In this document: in pieces, positions 1-10,187 of the stretch
How the letters are laid out: each line of letters starts with the position of its first letter
How positions within the stretch are numbered: position 1 is the first letter of the stretch
NCBI GenBank assembly: GCA_000697475.1
Contig: JNEU01000720.1
Coordinates: forward strand, 1-46,262
Source of the DNA: Lichtheimia corymbifera B2541
Taxonomy: Eukaryota; Mucoromycota; Mucoromycetes; Mucorales; Lichtheimiaceae
DNA: 46,262 nt
Reading direction: 5' to 3'
Notes under the pieces: model-generated
What the model was told of the DNA's origin: nothing
Seen by the model: the letters and a program-made list of their open reading frames with translations, nothing else
Database searches by the model: none
Program-made: the position numbers and the translations under genes

Positions 1-35
1 CCAATATCGGCGGGCGCGGCCTGTACATCTTATCT

Positions 36-1440
36 ATGTTTCCCTCCATACATCCGGGCGCTGCCAACCTAAACATCATAATGAAGTGTGGCATCTTTAT
101 GAGAACGAAATTGCTCGCCGTGATCGAAAGTACCTTACATGAGAGTTTCACGCTCGAGATAGCCGATCCCATGCTCGGGGAGCGCCCAACCTACTTTTGC
201 CCTACATTTGGGGCGCCCCGCATCCAAAACTTTTATAATGAAGCCTGCGATTTTTAAATGAATGGGGTTGATCAGTATGTCTCAACGAACCTTCTGACCA
301 AGTTTCAGGTTCGAAATGGGCAATCTCAAAGTAATACATACTACTTCGCTAAATCATAAATCCTGCGCGTATCCGATTTCCGACCGTCCATAGTAAACCC
401 CACATTATACCCTCCCATTCAAAATTTTCAAATGAAGCATGGATTCTTTATTAATACAAAGTTGATCAGCATGACCAAGAGCATCTTGTGTGAAAGTTTC
501 AGGTTTGAGAGAGGTAATCACGGTCATGGATTAATTTGTAGTGTGCATGAATCTGTCGGACTCAGTGCCTGAGCTATTTAGTTTCCACTTCCACTCTCAG
601 CCTCTTCCCTTTCCCTCCTCCCATTCTCAACTGTTGCCCCATTCAACTACAACTACAACCTGCGAACAATCGTCCTGCTTCAACCCATCATGTCAATCCT
701 ACAACTGCCTTGATCCCATTGTCTTTGACTGAATGGCAAGTCCATGGCGTGTGCTCCCCACGACAACACCCGCGTTTCTTGACACTCCACCTTCTTTTGT
801 ACAATCCTCGACCACAATCAAACGTAACAATATTCATTCCAGCAGTTGCCATTAGCAAGGTCTTTACTGTCACCAACAACATTCACAGCCCTGTCACTCT
901 ACTACAACACACGCTCTTGCACTCTTCTCTGTCGCGACCAAACGCAGCAGCTGTTGCTATTATCAATGTCTTTTACTCCATTGTCTCAAGTTACTTGCAG
1001 CAATTTGTTTTGATACACATGGGTTCCAATGGATCTGATGCTATATCAACTATCGGTTCCACTGCAACACAAGCAATCTGCACCTGGTTGAGCTACAATG
1101 GAAGAAAACGACAAGAAGGGATTGACCAGCATCCGGATGGGAGAAGGGAGCATACCAGCAGCGATCATATGGATATTTTCAACCAACATATTGGATTTGA
1201 TGGATGGATGAAATCAAGTGCAGAAATGGGATACCCTGGAATGTTGCTTTGGCTACTTGGCGCGTCGTCAGCAGGAATGATCACGGGAATACGGCTAAGG
1301 ATGAAGATTGATGGATTGGATGGAATGGATGAAATGGATCATATCTTGGTGGAAGATGCATTACAGCCATGGATCAAAATGTTTATGACGCCGGCTATCA
1401 AGCATATAATGGCACAATTATCCCTGTTGACTCGATGTGA
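36..1440 (+). repeat. Repeat R1, copy A (tandem-structured dispersed repeat)
   Basis: This region is homologous, in inverted orientation, to 42940-44510. Matching landmarks include a serine/proline-rich stretch near 541-732 (partner 43685-43882, minus), a peptide PGMLLWLLGASSAG near 1232-1275 (partner 43154-43200, minus), and a terminal segment reading M-D-Q-N-V-Y-D...YNGTIIP near 1371-1428 (partner 42940-43003, minus). The first 540 bases contain degenerate tandem units anchored by AATGAAG at 80, 237 and 431, each followed by a TGATCA/GCATG-like stretch and a TTTCA(G)G(C)T(C/T)(T)GAG-like stretch. A 262-codon open frame (710-1498) runs through the second half, but it resembles no family I know and its partner in copy B is broken. 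I read the block as a decayed mobile or satellite-derived element. Confidence 0.7.
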
Positions 1441-1499
1441 TTCACCCGTAGAATATTCAGTTCACAATGCTGTTCTCTTTATCATACTTACTCGATAAA

Positions 1500-1860
1500 C
1501 ATTCATACTATCATGTGCTATTCTTTGCTTTCTTCACTGAATTCAATATAATATTTCAAAAGAGCATCGTACAATCAGTTCATATGCGCTAAATGTGGAT
1601 CACATGGTTGGTTTCTGGTTGGAAAGGAGGAATGGAAACTTGAAGGTTGGAAAGCGAGATTGGATCATTCGCATTATCGTAGCGAGATGTTTTGTCACAG
1701 CTTCCTAGTTTATGTACTGATAGATGAAAGGTAGCAGGAGTGGTTCTTGAATGCTTGCATTGCAAGATAATAATCGAGAGTGATGATGCCCAACGTAGTG
1801 CTTATTACATAATAAAACGCTTGGTTCATTGTAAACTTAATTCATCCTTAGAGTTGATAC
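1500..1860. other. Intergenic, AT-rich, no feature seen
   Basis: Stops occur in all frames. I see no tRNA-like folding, splice-linked coding or known repeat here. It separates repeat R1 from the Ser/Asp-rich fragment at 1862. Confidence 0.5.
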
Positions 1861-2077
1861 CTTGACCGGTGGTGGTGATGACAAGAAGGATGATGATTCT
1901 TCAAAGGACTCTTCGAGTGATGCTTCAAAGGATGACTCTTCGTCAAGCAGCCCCTCTGAATCGGCTTCTAATAGACCACTACATGCATTCCCTCATCCGA
2001 AAATTTATGAACGTCATCTTTGTACTCTTCCTACTTTCTTACTCCTCCCTATTCCACAATCTCCCCCTGTTTTCTAA
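1853..2077 (+). pseudogene. Ser/Asp-rich coding fragment, possible orphan exon
   Basis: An acceptor-like TTAG at about 1848-1851 is followed by an open frame beginning V-D-T-L-T-G-G-G-D-D-K-K. It runs into a low-complexity Asp/Ser/Lys stretch (DDDSSKDSSSDASKDDSS) and stops at 2075-2077. Such tails occur in secreted or cell-wall proteins, but no signal peptide, upstream exon or GPI signal is visible. It may be the last exon of a gene whose 5' part was lost, or simply an expanded codon repeat. Confidence 0.25.
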
Positions 2078-2162
2078 AAACCCGCATCTTAATAACTACA
2101 CATACACACTATAGATAAATCAATTTAAACAAGAAATAGCCTACATATGGAGTGCTGGATAC

Positions 2163-2640
2163 TTGTATGTGATTGCTACATGCTTTATTCTCGGAAACAA
2201 AGACTCATATCATTCGCGAAAGACTTCTGCAAGATGCATTACCCTATCTGCCACTACACCACTCACGTACGTAAGCATCACCCTATTACGAGAAGAGCAC
2301 TTGTGTCAGCGAACATTAGGTATCGAACCCAAGGCTATGATGATGATACCCAAAGTTTCATTGCCATTAAAGGATCTTTTCTATCACACAACTATGTAGC
2401 ACACACAAAAAAGCGTATCCAAAAGGGTAGATGAAGACCATATTCAACCTGTTATCCCTGATCCCATTACGTCCTTGATTAATGCAAGTAGTAATATAGA
2501 TGACATGCTTTTATTGTTAAGGAATAGATGTGAGCTTATGATTTCAATAAAGGGACATGATGAAGAGTATATAGTCTGTGGGGAGATGCAGCAGTGTGTG
2601 TGGAGAGAGGGAGAATCACTGAGAGACCAGCACAGAGCAT
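2163..2640 (+). pseudogene. Unidentified ORF interrupted by one in-frame TAG
   Basis: One frame is open from the ATG at 2163 to 2640 except for a single TAG at 2397-2399. After the stop the same frame continues with non-repetitive, protein-like sequence (KRVDEDHIQPVIPDPITS, then a Leu-rich stretch). The family is not recognised. The single interruption in a 159-codon frame suggests a decayed gene or TE-encoded protein, though a chance frame in accessory DNA cannot be excluded. Confidence 0.25.
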
Positions 2641-3700
2641 AGCAACGGCCAAGAAGAGCACACTACAACAGCACCACTTGGCTCATGGGTCTGATCGACC
2701 TGTTCTCTAAATCACAGAGATCAGTCAAGGCTTACTTTGGCAATCGAGATCACAGCAACGATCAGTCAACAACTGTTGCTTGGCAACCAAGATCACAGCA
2801 ACGATCACTCACTTGCTGCTTTGGCAACGCGTTTTAGAACATGTGTAGAGACAAGAGTATGTATGTGTATTTAAAAGACAAAGTTTATTTATGATGATAC
2901 TAATACAATACTATAGAGAAGCAGCTGTTGGTTTCCTTGAGCCCAAAAGACCAAGTACTTACAGGGATGACCACGAGAAGGTCGCTGCTCAACCATCCCC
3001 ACCTCTACCTGTGGGCACCAATTCCAGGTCGACAAGGTGCAGTGCTGGGGACACCGCTTGTACCTTTTTTGAAGACCAGGAGAAATAGAAGCAGCCCCCT
3101 ACAACTAAGTCCCCCGAATCAGGTGCCAGGCCTTGACGCGCCAAAACCTATGTTGGAAAGAAAAGAAAAGGAAAGGAAAGGAAAGGAAAAAGGCGCTTGT
3201 TTTATAACCGTTGCTGCGGGGATGGTTGCTGCGACCGGTTGCTGTGACTGAAAAAGAACGTGCCAGCAAAGTTCCATATATGGGTTACAGCAGTCGTTGT
3301 CTTCTTTATACCTCAAGACGTTATGATAAAAGACATGCAACAAAGACACACTTCTTGTACCTTGGTCCTTGCTATATGGGGAAGGTGCGAATGCGTGCAC
3401 GGATCACTGGCTGGATTGATTGTGGAAAGCGCCGCTGTTTCTCCTGTTTCACATAGCAACAACTCAACGCCGACTCATCCAGAGCACTTCTTCATGGCGC
3501 TTCGTCAATGCAACAACGTCAATCATAACAAGAGACGACCTTGAAGTATGTCAAGCAACGATCAGTCAACCGTATGCCTTCTTCATTGTCCACGGCAGAG
3601 CAACCACAATGCACCCATTGACTGAAGGTTTGTTGCAAGAGAACAGCTGTGCTCATATCCAGCATACCGTTCTTACTGTTTCAAAGGATTCAAGGCACGT
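2576..3700. repeat. Degenerate LTR-like or compound repeat debris
   Basis: Two tandem units of about 41 bp built on TTGGCAA..GAGATCACAGCAACGATC lie at roughly 2737-2830. The 17-bp motif AGCAACGATCAGTCAAC occurs at about 2754 and again at about 3553. A pure purine tract (AAAGAAAAGGAAAGG-type) spans about 3158-3190. On the minus strand a TATAAAA box (about 3199-3205) lies just downstream of CAGCAACC-type short repeats, an arrangement reminiscent of an LTR U3. The minus strand also reads TTGGTGCCCAC near 3020-3030, which could be a primer-binding-site relic. No pair of LTRs or pol domain was found, so the assignment is tentative. Confidence 0.3.
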
Positions 3701-3884
3701 TATATATATATTTCCCATTTGTCATCAAGAAGAGATACTTTTTGTATGTCAAGGAGACAAGGCGATGGATTATTTGATAAGGTATGTCTCACGTTGAGGC
3801 TTGTTACGCTGGTAATCTCATATGTGTTCTATAGATGATAGAGTACTGGATTTGGCGATATTAACAGCAAAACCGAGCGTTGAT

Positions 3885-4310
3885 ATTTGCACCATGTCTC
3901 TTGCGCCATCAAAGGTGATCCTATCATCCTCGCTGCTTACCGAACACGCATACGAATATCATGAGTGGGTTGACGACATGGTAAGTCACCTTTATAATAA
4001 TGGGGATGTGCATTAGGCGTACAAGTGATTGATTTCCTTGATAGATTACTTATCACCTGCACCTACGCTCTCCTGGTATATGCGCCCCATCAATTTATCA
4101 TCCCATGCACCAATTCATCAATGCATCATCCCCAACAGACGGAAATACCCACGCCCACAATGCACAATAAAAGGATGTTGTCGCCGCCCATCATACTCTC
4201 ACACGTCTCTTTCTTCTGTCATCCTTCTTTGGTTGCTTACAAGGTCAAATAGCCAAGGTTTGTGTGTATATCACCTCTTGCAACCATGTGAACAAGTGCT
4301 GATCTTCGTG
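3885..4310 (+). repeat. Repeat R2, copy A (duplicated gene fragment)
   Basis: It is a direct-orientation duplicate of 40282-40730. The stretch 4156-4300 is almost identical to 40577-40727 and contains CACAATGCACAATAAAAGG followed by the same CT-rich segment. Both copies encode a peptide ending (E/Y)(H/Y)xWxDxMVSHLYN(N/D)GDVH, with a canonical GTAAGT immediately after the W(V/F)D(D/S)M codons, so a real exon-intron boundary appears to have been copied. The encoded family is unknown. Confidence 0.75.
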
Positions 4311-4509
4311 GTTATCCATAGTGGACCTGGTATCATGGCCGTCATTGCAGTCAAGCCCCTCCAGCAGCAGAAGAGGTGCGTGTATATGGATGTTATATGC
4401 CATTGTACGCTGCAACGTATCGATGACCTTTACAAGGATCCACCCTTCGATCGATATTCAGTCGTACCCATGGAAGATTTACATTTCACACTGGCGAGAA
4501 CTCGAGGAC

Positions 4510-5010
4510 CACACTCACCAGCGTTAATCAAGGATGTTGCAGACACCTTTTATGTATCGCATTGTACAATACCTTGACAAGCAACACTTTATGAGCAGCT
4601 TCACACCGAATCGCATTCCATTTGAAACGGATACACTTATGTCACCTACAAAAAATCACCTTTCAAGCGGCAGATGGATTTATCAGCTTTCATCACTTGG
4701 ACTCAGTGCTCCAAGGTCCTTGACCACTTTATCATTTCGGTCCATCATGACAACAATTCTCACGCCCCCGACTATAAACAAGGCTTTCCAGCAGCATTGA
4801 TCAAGGAGGTCACAGACACCTTTCATCGGATCATGAGGAGATACCAGCATTGCACAACAAGCTCAGTGAACTGAGTCAAATCATGATGGCGCATCAGCAA
4901 GAGATCATCAACATGCGTTTCTTCGCACAACAACCAGACAAGCAGCGTTTTATGAGCAGCTTCACACTTGATCGACATTGCTTTCGAGACGAATCACTCG
5001 ACAAATGGTA
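4510..5010 (+). pseudogene. Decayed coding module with internal duplication (R2-associated family)
   Basis: Several short open segments in different frames encode related peptides. ALIKDVADTF (about 4520) recurs as ALIKEVTDTF (about 4795), and DKQHFMSSFT (about 4578) recurs as DKQRFMSSFT (about 4935). Between them a segment reads VLDHFIISVHHDNNSHA, which also has a partner on the minus strand near 26200-26330. A helical, Gln/Met-rich part (HNKLSELSQIMMAHQQEI) precedes a good GTAAGT donor at about 5007. Frame changes and stops show decay. The family looks like one of the dispersed multigene families of Mucorales; its function is unknown to me. Confidence 0.5.
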
Positions 5011-5439
5011 AGTGTCGCGATATATAACAACCTGATGTTCTCCTCACCAATATATTATATAAGCTCTGGCGATTTGCTCAAGTGATGCGAACAATCCAAA
5101 CACCAAGTTGATTAGTAAGAATTGTAATCATGATGCTGGCATTTTACACGCTTTGCTCACCTCGGTATTTATATATAGCATACTGCAAACTCCAGACCGC
5201 CCTCAAAACACGCCTGGTGTTCACAAAGCAGCACCACATGACAATATTAAAAGGCACCAGGATCAATCAGCAACAATGTTGAAGGGACCAGCATTCGTCA
5301 TCATGACATCTGCGCTGGCTATCTCGGCCCGCTGTTTGTGGGGGCCCTTGTGGTCAGCCGCAATATAAGGTAACATGCAATAACAGCTACTATGATTAGC
5401 CTGGTTTTAGCTTTTAACACCATTTTTCTTTAGCATGTT

Positions 5440-6405
5440 GAGGATCAAGCTATACAAACTCACGAGCGTTTCAAGGGCGGTGCCAAGTTGAATGCTGCTG
5501 AAAGGAAGATAATGAGGTGAGATAATAACATGGCACACGAATGATGAGTATCAACCATTCACATTCACGTAACTTTTAGTTGTGGTCTTTCATCTATCAT
5601 TGATTTGATTGACCTTTCGTGGCAAGGACAGTCCGAGTTATTCAAAGACCAGAGCTTGCATACACTTGCAGAAAGCTTAACAAGCAAGCATCGGGTGACA
5701 TCATATCAGCTTCCGGTTATTATTTAAAAAAGTTGGAATCTCGTGTGCGCGGTAAGTTGTGAGATAAGCTTTGCGCTTTTATGTAGTTTATTTATGATGA
5801 TGTCTATTCGATAGATGGCTGTACACGACAATGACACTGACGGTGCCATGACGTATCTATCAAAACTCAAAGGTGGATCCTTGTGAGTGAGGTGTGTATG
5901 GTAGGTTGTGATAGCAGTAGACGTGGCAAGAGTAAGTGATACTCGGTATTGGGTGTTTATTCAAGAGGAAGAACGAGGAAACTAAGATTGGATAGTAACC
6001 AGGGATAACCATACACGAGCTGAGTCTGGATGATGGGTGGACACGACAGTGAGTACTTCATATGCCTAAGAATTGTATACCTGTATTCATCGGTCTCTTT
6101 TTTTGTGCATTCGCTTAGCCTGAGCACGTTCGACCGGCAAAAGTCTGCCTTTGACAAGGATTTGTGTTCGCGGTGGACCGAGAGCGACTATATTGTCAAG
6201 ATTTGGGGCCCGATCATCGAGAGCATACTTGCCATCAATAACAGTAAGATCCGCCTAAAGACGTAAGTGGTAGCGTGATTCATTTCAACATTATTTAACT
6301 TTTTCCCTATTAACAGTGGCGAAAGTGTCAATAATATCAGCTCACAAACACACCCCTCTCCATCCTTGGCTCGACCTGGCCAAGCTACTTCACATTGAAC
6401 AATGA
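5440..6405 (+). pseudogene. Decayed member of a mucoralean multigene family (KIWGP...WGES type)
   Basis: Ordered exon-like segments are visible: KLNAAERKIMR (about 5487-5518, ending at a GTGAGA donor), CGLSSIIDLIDLSW (from about 5580), and STFDRQKSAFDKDLCSRW...DYIVKIWGPIIES (about 6121-6225) running to a GTAAGT donor at 6263. A final segment after TAACAG (6318) reads GESVNNIS. The order AERxIMRxGLSSIIDL, then DYxVKxWxPxxE, then WGES resembles proteins that are highly repeated in mucoralean genomes and have no assigned function. An in-frame TAA near 5728, missing linking exons and early termination near 6400 make this a relic. The assignment rests on recalled family patterns, not on a search. 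Confidence 0.5.
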
Positions 6406-6622
6406 CCACTTTTCATATAGCATCAAGCTTACAGCGTTGGTAGCAATCACATACCCCCCTCCATAATAAAACCATTACGGTAATCCACATTATCCACATG
6501 AGCAAACATGTATAGTGTGAACGATGCAAAGATGTTCAAGTTCGAGAGCACAAGTAGGTTTCATTAATTGGACCTGTGGGATAAATAAAAAGTAAAAGTG
6601 GGATGTTGCGGGTAATACATCA

Positions 6623-9360
6623 TCATGATATCAATCTACAATCGAGTCTATCCATCCATTCTTCAGGTATCGTTGGGATTGTGTCACTCTCATTGCCATT
6701 CTTTTTTCTTTCTTCTCGTAGTTTTTGGCATATGGCATCAGCCAAGGTCTGGTTTTCTTGAGCGGGGGAAGCTTGATCATCCCAACAACATGATGATAAT
6801 GCTGGATTCTTTTTACTCCATCCTCGATTGTTGGGAAGATAAAAGGGTAGCATGTAACGTGAATCCCGTTTTTCTTTGATCCATTCTTGTGAGCAGTCGT
6901 CAATACTTTCTCCTGGCATGGATGGTGAGAGGGGTGACATTGGATAATCATCTTGGCTATGACGCGATTTGATATCAGCAGACTCTGCCGTGGTTGTTAT
7001 TGACAAGGTTGTTGTTGTGCTGTTATTTTTCTTTGGTTCACATGTGGTAGAAGGTCGTCGTCGAATGCTATCATTGGCCATCTGGATTGCATACTTTTCC
7101 ACTTGATCCGATAATCGCGTTTCAGATACCTCGTAACGATAATGCACAACACAGCGTTTGATTTGTAATGGATTAAGCAATTCAAACGTTTGGATGGTGT
7201 TTGTAAACACGGTGAGCTCGTTTAGCTGTGAAATGCATTGCAGCAATTGCAATAGCTGTACCAAAGGTTCAAATGAGGATGTCAAGTGGCTCAAGGGCAG
7301 CTGTCGTTTTTCATCATCACGCATCCATTCTTCCAATGCCGTTAAATTCATGCGGATTTGTAATGCTTTGGATCGACACAAGTATTTCTTGTTGCCGAGA
7401 ATACGATTGAAAAGCTCACATGAGAGGAAATGAAGGAACTGTGCGGTAGCCTGGATGATGATGGCTGGGTGAACCTCATAGGATTGAAGCACGTAGAGGA
7501 TACTCGATAGCAAAGAAATGATGGTTTGGGGCGACATTGTACATGAAGGTGTTTGAGGTGGTGGTGATGCAGCTGCTTCAATGACTGAACGACGATGGAT
7601 GGATCGGCCACGTCTGAAAAATCGTTGCCAGTCATCTGAAAAATGGACGTTTTCGGTAAGGCATTCTAATGGCTCGTGATCCAGCATGGCAGGTTCAAGG
7701 ATTTGGTCGATACGTTGCTCCGAATCCAACACAAGCAAATTATAGGTCTCACAAATCAATTCGGATATCGTCAACTGGTACTCAGCCGTTGCAACGACAA
7801 GACCCGTATCCTTTTTAAGGTAATAGAGAAGTTGTGATAAATTGGTCATCCAAAATGCAAGCGTATGTATATCACGTCGATTTTGCTAAAAGAGAGAAAG
7901 AGGAATTAGTCTCCATGGATACATACCACCATTGTTTCCATGGAACAAACCTTGAGCACATGTTCTATCTTTTCAACAGCTGTATGCAACAAGTGGTGTA
8001 GCAAATCCCTGCTAGAGTAATAGTGGGCAAATCGTGCACTGAGAAAGATAATGTTGGCGGGGACCCATATCTCATGTTGCGTTTCCATAGGTAATCGAAG
8101 TCGTGTAATGGCCGTTTCAAGGATATGCTCTGTATCTTCTTCGCTGAATACAAACATTTGATCTGGCAAGCATTTATCCCATTGAAATTGATGGATGGAT
8201 TGTAGGCTTGCTTCACATTGTTCAAGATCTTCATCATTGTCGCCATCGTCGGGTGATGCTAACGTATCCTCTGGATCCGATGTTTTATTAGGAGGGTGCT
8301 CTTTTTGCTGTTGTTGCTCGCTTGTTGTTGTTGATTGAGTCTTTGGTGAAGATGGTATTTTGAGTACGCTGCTGCATGCTGATTCATGATGTGTTGTGTG
8401 GTTAGGTGAAAAGATGGTTTTCATCTGCTCATTTTGGGTATCAATGTAATCGACCACGGTACGTCCGCATGCGGATTGTGTTGATGACGATGCTCCATGT
8501 GCCAAAAGCATTTGTACCACGTTGCTGTGATTATTGCTTGCCGCCCACATCAATGCAGTCCATCCCCCTATGATCATTTAAGGTTGTATATGTAAATATA
8601 TGCAATATCTCTCTTTTTGTTCAAAATCGTGTATGTACTTACGTTTATCTTGCACGTTACTATCAGCACCTGCATCCAACAATACTTGAACAACTTCCGC
8701 TTTACCAAAACAGGCAGCATAAATTAACGGGGTGATGCCATCCTGTTCATCATCGGGGGCATCGACATCAAGAAAGGGGCGCAATCGAATATCGGTAAGA
8801 ATTTGTTGGACATTGACAACGTTTCCTTTTGAAGCCGATCGGCAAAGAGCTCGGCTTACTCGTCGTCGCCATTGTCGTTGATGGATTTGTTGCTCATCTT
8901 CTTCTTCTTCCTCATCCTTATTATTGTTGTTGTCATTATTATGATGCTGGTGGTGATGGTCATCTTCGTCATCATAATCCAAGTCCACAGGTAAAGGTTG
9001 ATCGGTTGTCATGGGAAACATGCCAGCATGGCTGATGGTTGTTATGGGTGTTGCCACTGTACTTAGCGTGGACATAGAGAATCCTGATGATGTCGATGAC
9101 CAAGAGTATACATTTCTTCGCTCCTTCTTTTGTACTTCTCCATCGCTGCTATTTTCTCCAGGCGAGGGTGATGGTGCTGTGACAATTAGCTCTGTGGTTG
9201 GTAGCCGTTGCCTACGTCGTTGATCATGCTCGCCTGGTAATGCTGTATCACTACATCGACGCTTATTGCTGCTACTCGTGGTGGCTGTTGGTGATACTAC
9301 TAGTGAGCTGTTGATGTGTAGGTGATCATTACCACTACTGCTCATCATTATTGTTGACAT
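6623..9360 (-). CDS. Ankyrin-repeat and DIL (dilute)-domain protein
   Basis: Three exons: 9360-8643, 8567-7927, 7885-6623, giving 873 aa. Introns have GTAAGT/TAG and GTATGT/TAG ends and keep the frame. Residues 1-200 are low-complexity (Ser/Thr-rich, acidic and His/Asn runs). About 200-275 holds ankyrin repeats (DGITPLIYAACFGKAEVVQ, then a unit with GWTALMWAASNNH spanning intron 1). From about residue 454 a dilute (DIL) domain starts with HTLAFWMTNLSQLLYYLKKD, as in class V myosin cargo-binding tails, followed by a disordered Ser/Pro-rich C-terminus. Stand-alone ankyrin + DIL proteins are known in fungi (for example an annotated fission yeast protein), with poorly defined roles probably in cargo or actin-linked traffic. 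No motor domain is present. Domain identity is firm; cellular role is inference. Confidence 0.9.
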
Positions 9361-10187
9361 GGTGTGCTATAATTTTGTGGTTGTTGACAGCGGTAACACT
9401 GTACACAAAGGTTGTAATTGAGGAAAAGAAAAAAGAGAAAAAAATGGATTGCTGAATTGTGTGGGGGACATGTCAGTACATGTATCGTGCCGTTTCTCCT
9501 TTTCTGCACGCCTTTATCCGTCCTTAAGGGGTAGCTTGCCTCTCATCAATCAACACCTTTTTTTTCTTTCCTCCCAATCCACATTCATCCCCCTTGGCTC
9601 CTTTTTTTACCCTTGTCTTTTTTTATCCCTTGTCATCGAGTTTCTTGTATTGCCACCACATTACCAAGGATACTAACCTTGTCAAGTTGTAAGTCTGTGT
9701 GCGTGTGTGTGTGTGTGTATGTGGGTCGTATACTGCACCATGATGATTCCCGTGGCAGTTGAAACTAGCATTTCGTTAGGCTAGTGCATGTGATACATTG
9801 AGTGAGAGAGAAGACTAAAGCCCAGGAAGATTTTAGACTCGCCGAGATTCCACCATGGACAAACTATTATCATGCTACTTCTTATATGCAGCATTTTAAT
9901 GCAAAGCACCCATTACTATATTAGCTTGTATAATGACCCATTTATTTTAGACCAATCAATATATATTATATGTCGCATCATGCAATTGCAATTGAAGAAA
10001 TGATTTAATCAAGGAAGAGTGGGTATATCACTATATGCGTGTAACAATGAGTGAGCGAGTGAGTGGCAATTAGAAACTCATCACCGCCACACACGCCACG
10101 AACAATTCACGTCTCCGCGGGCTGCCATTTCTTGGAGCTGGGTCGCCGCTGCTGCTTAACTCTTATCAAACCACCACTTTTGACACC
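9361..10187. promoter_or_regulatory. Divergent intergenic region with (GT)n tract
   Basis: These 827 bp separate the starts of two divergently transcribed genes. The left half is CT-rich on the plus strand (typical of fungal promoters), and a (GT)n microsatellite lies at about 9699-9720. I see no conserved coding sequence. Confidence 0.5.

Noticed and set aside
8829..9223. Plus-strand frames opposite the ankyrin/DIL gene
   Set aside because: Antisense shadows of a well-supported spliced gene; no independent domain.
9449..9676. 75-codon ORF in the divergent intergenic region
   Set aside because: CT-rich promoter-like DNA translated by chance.
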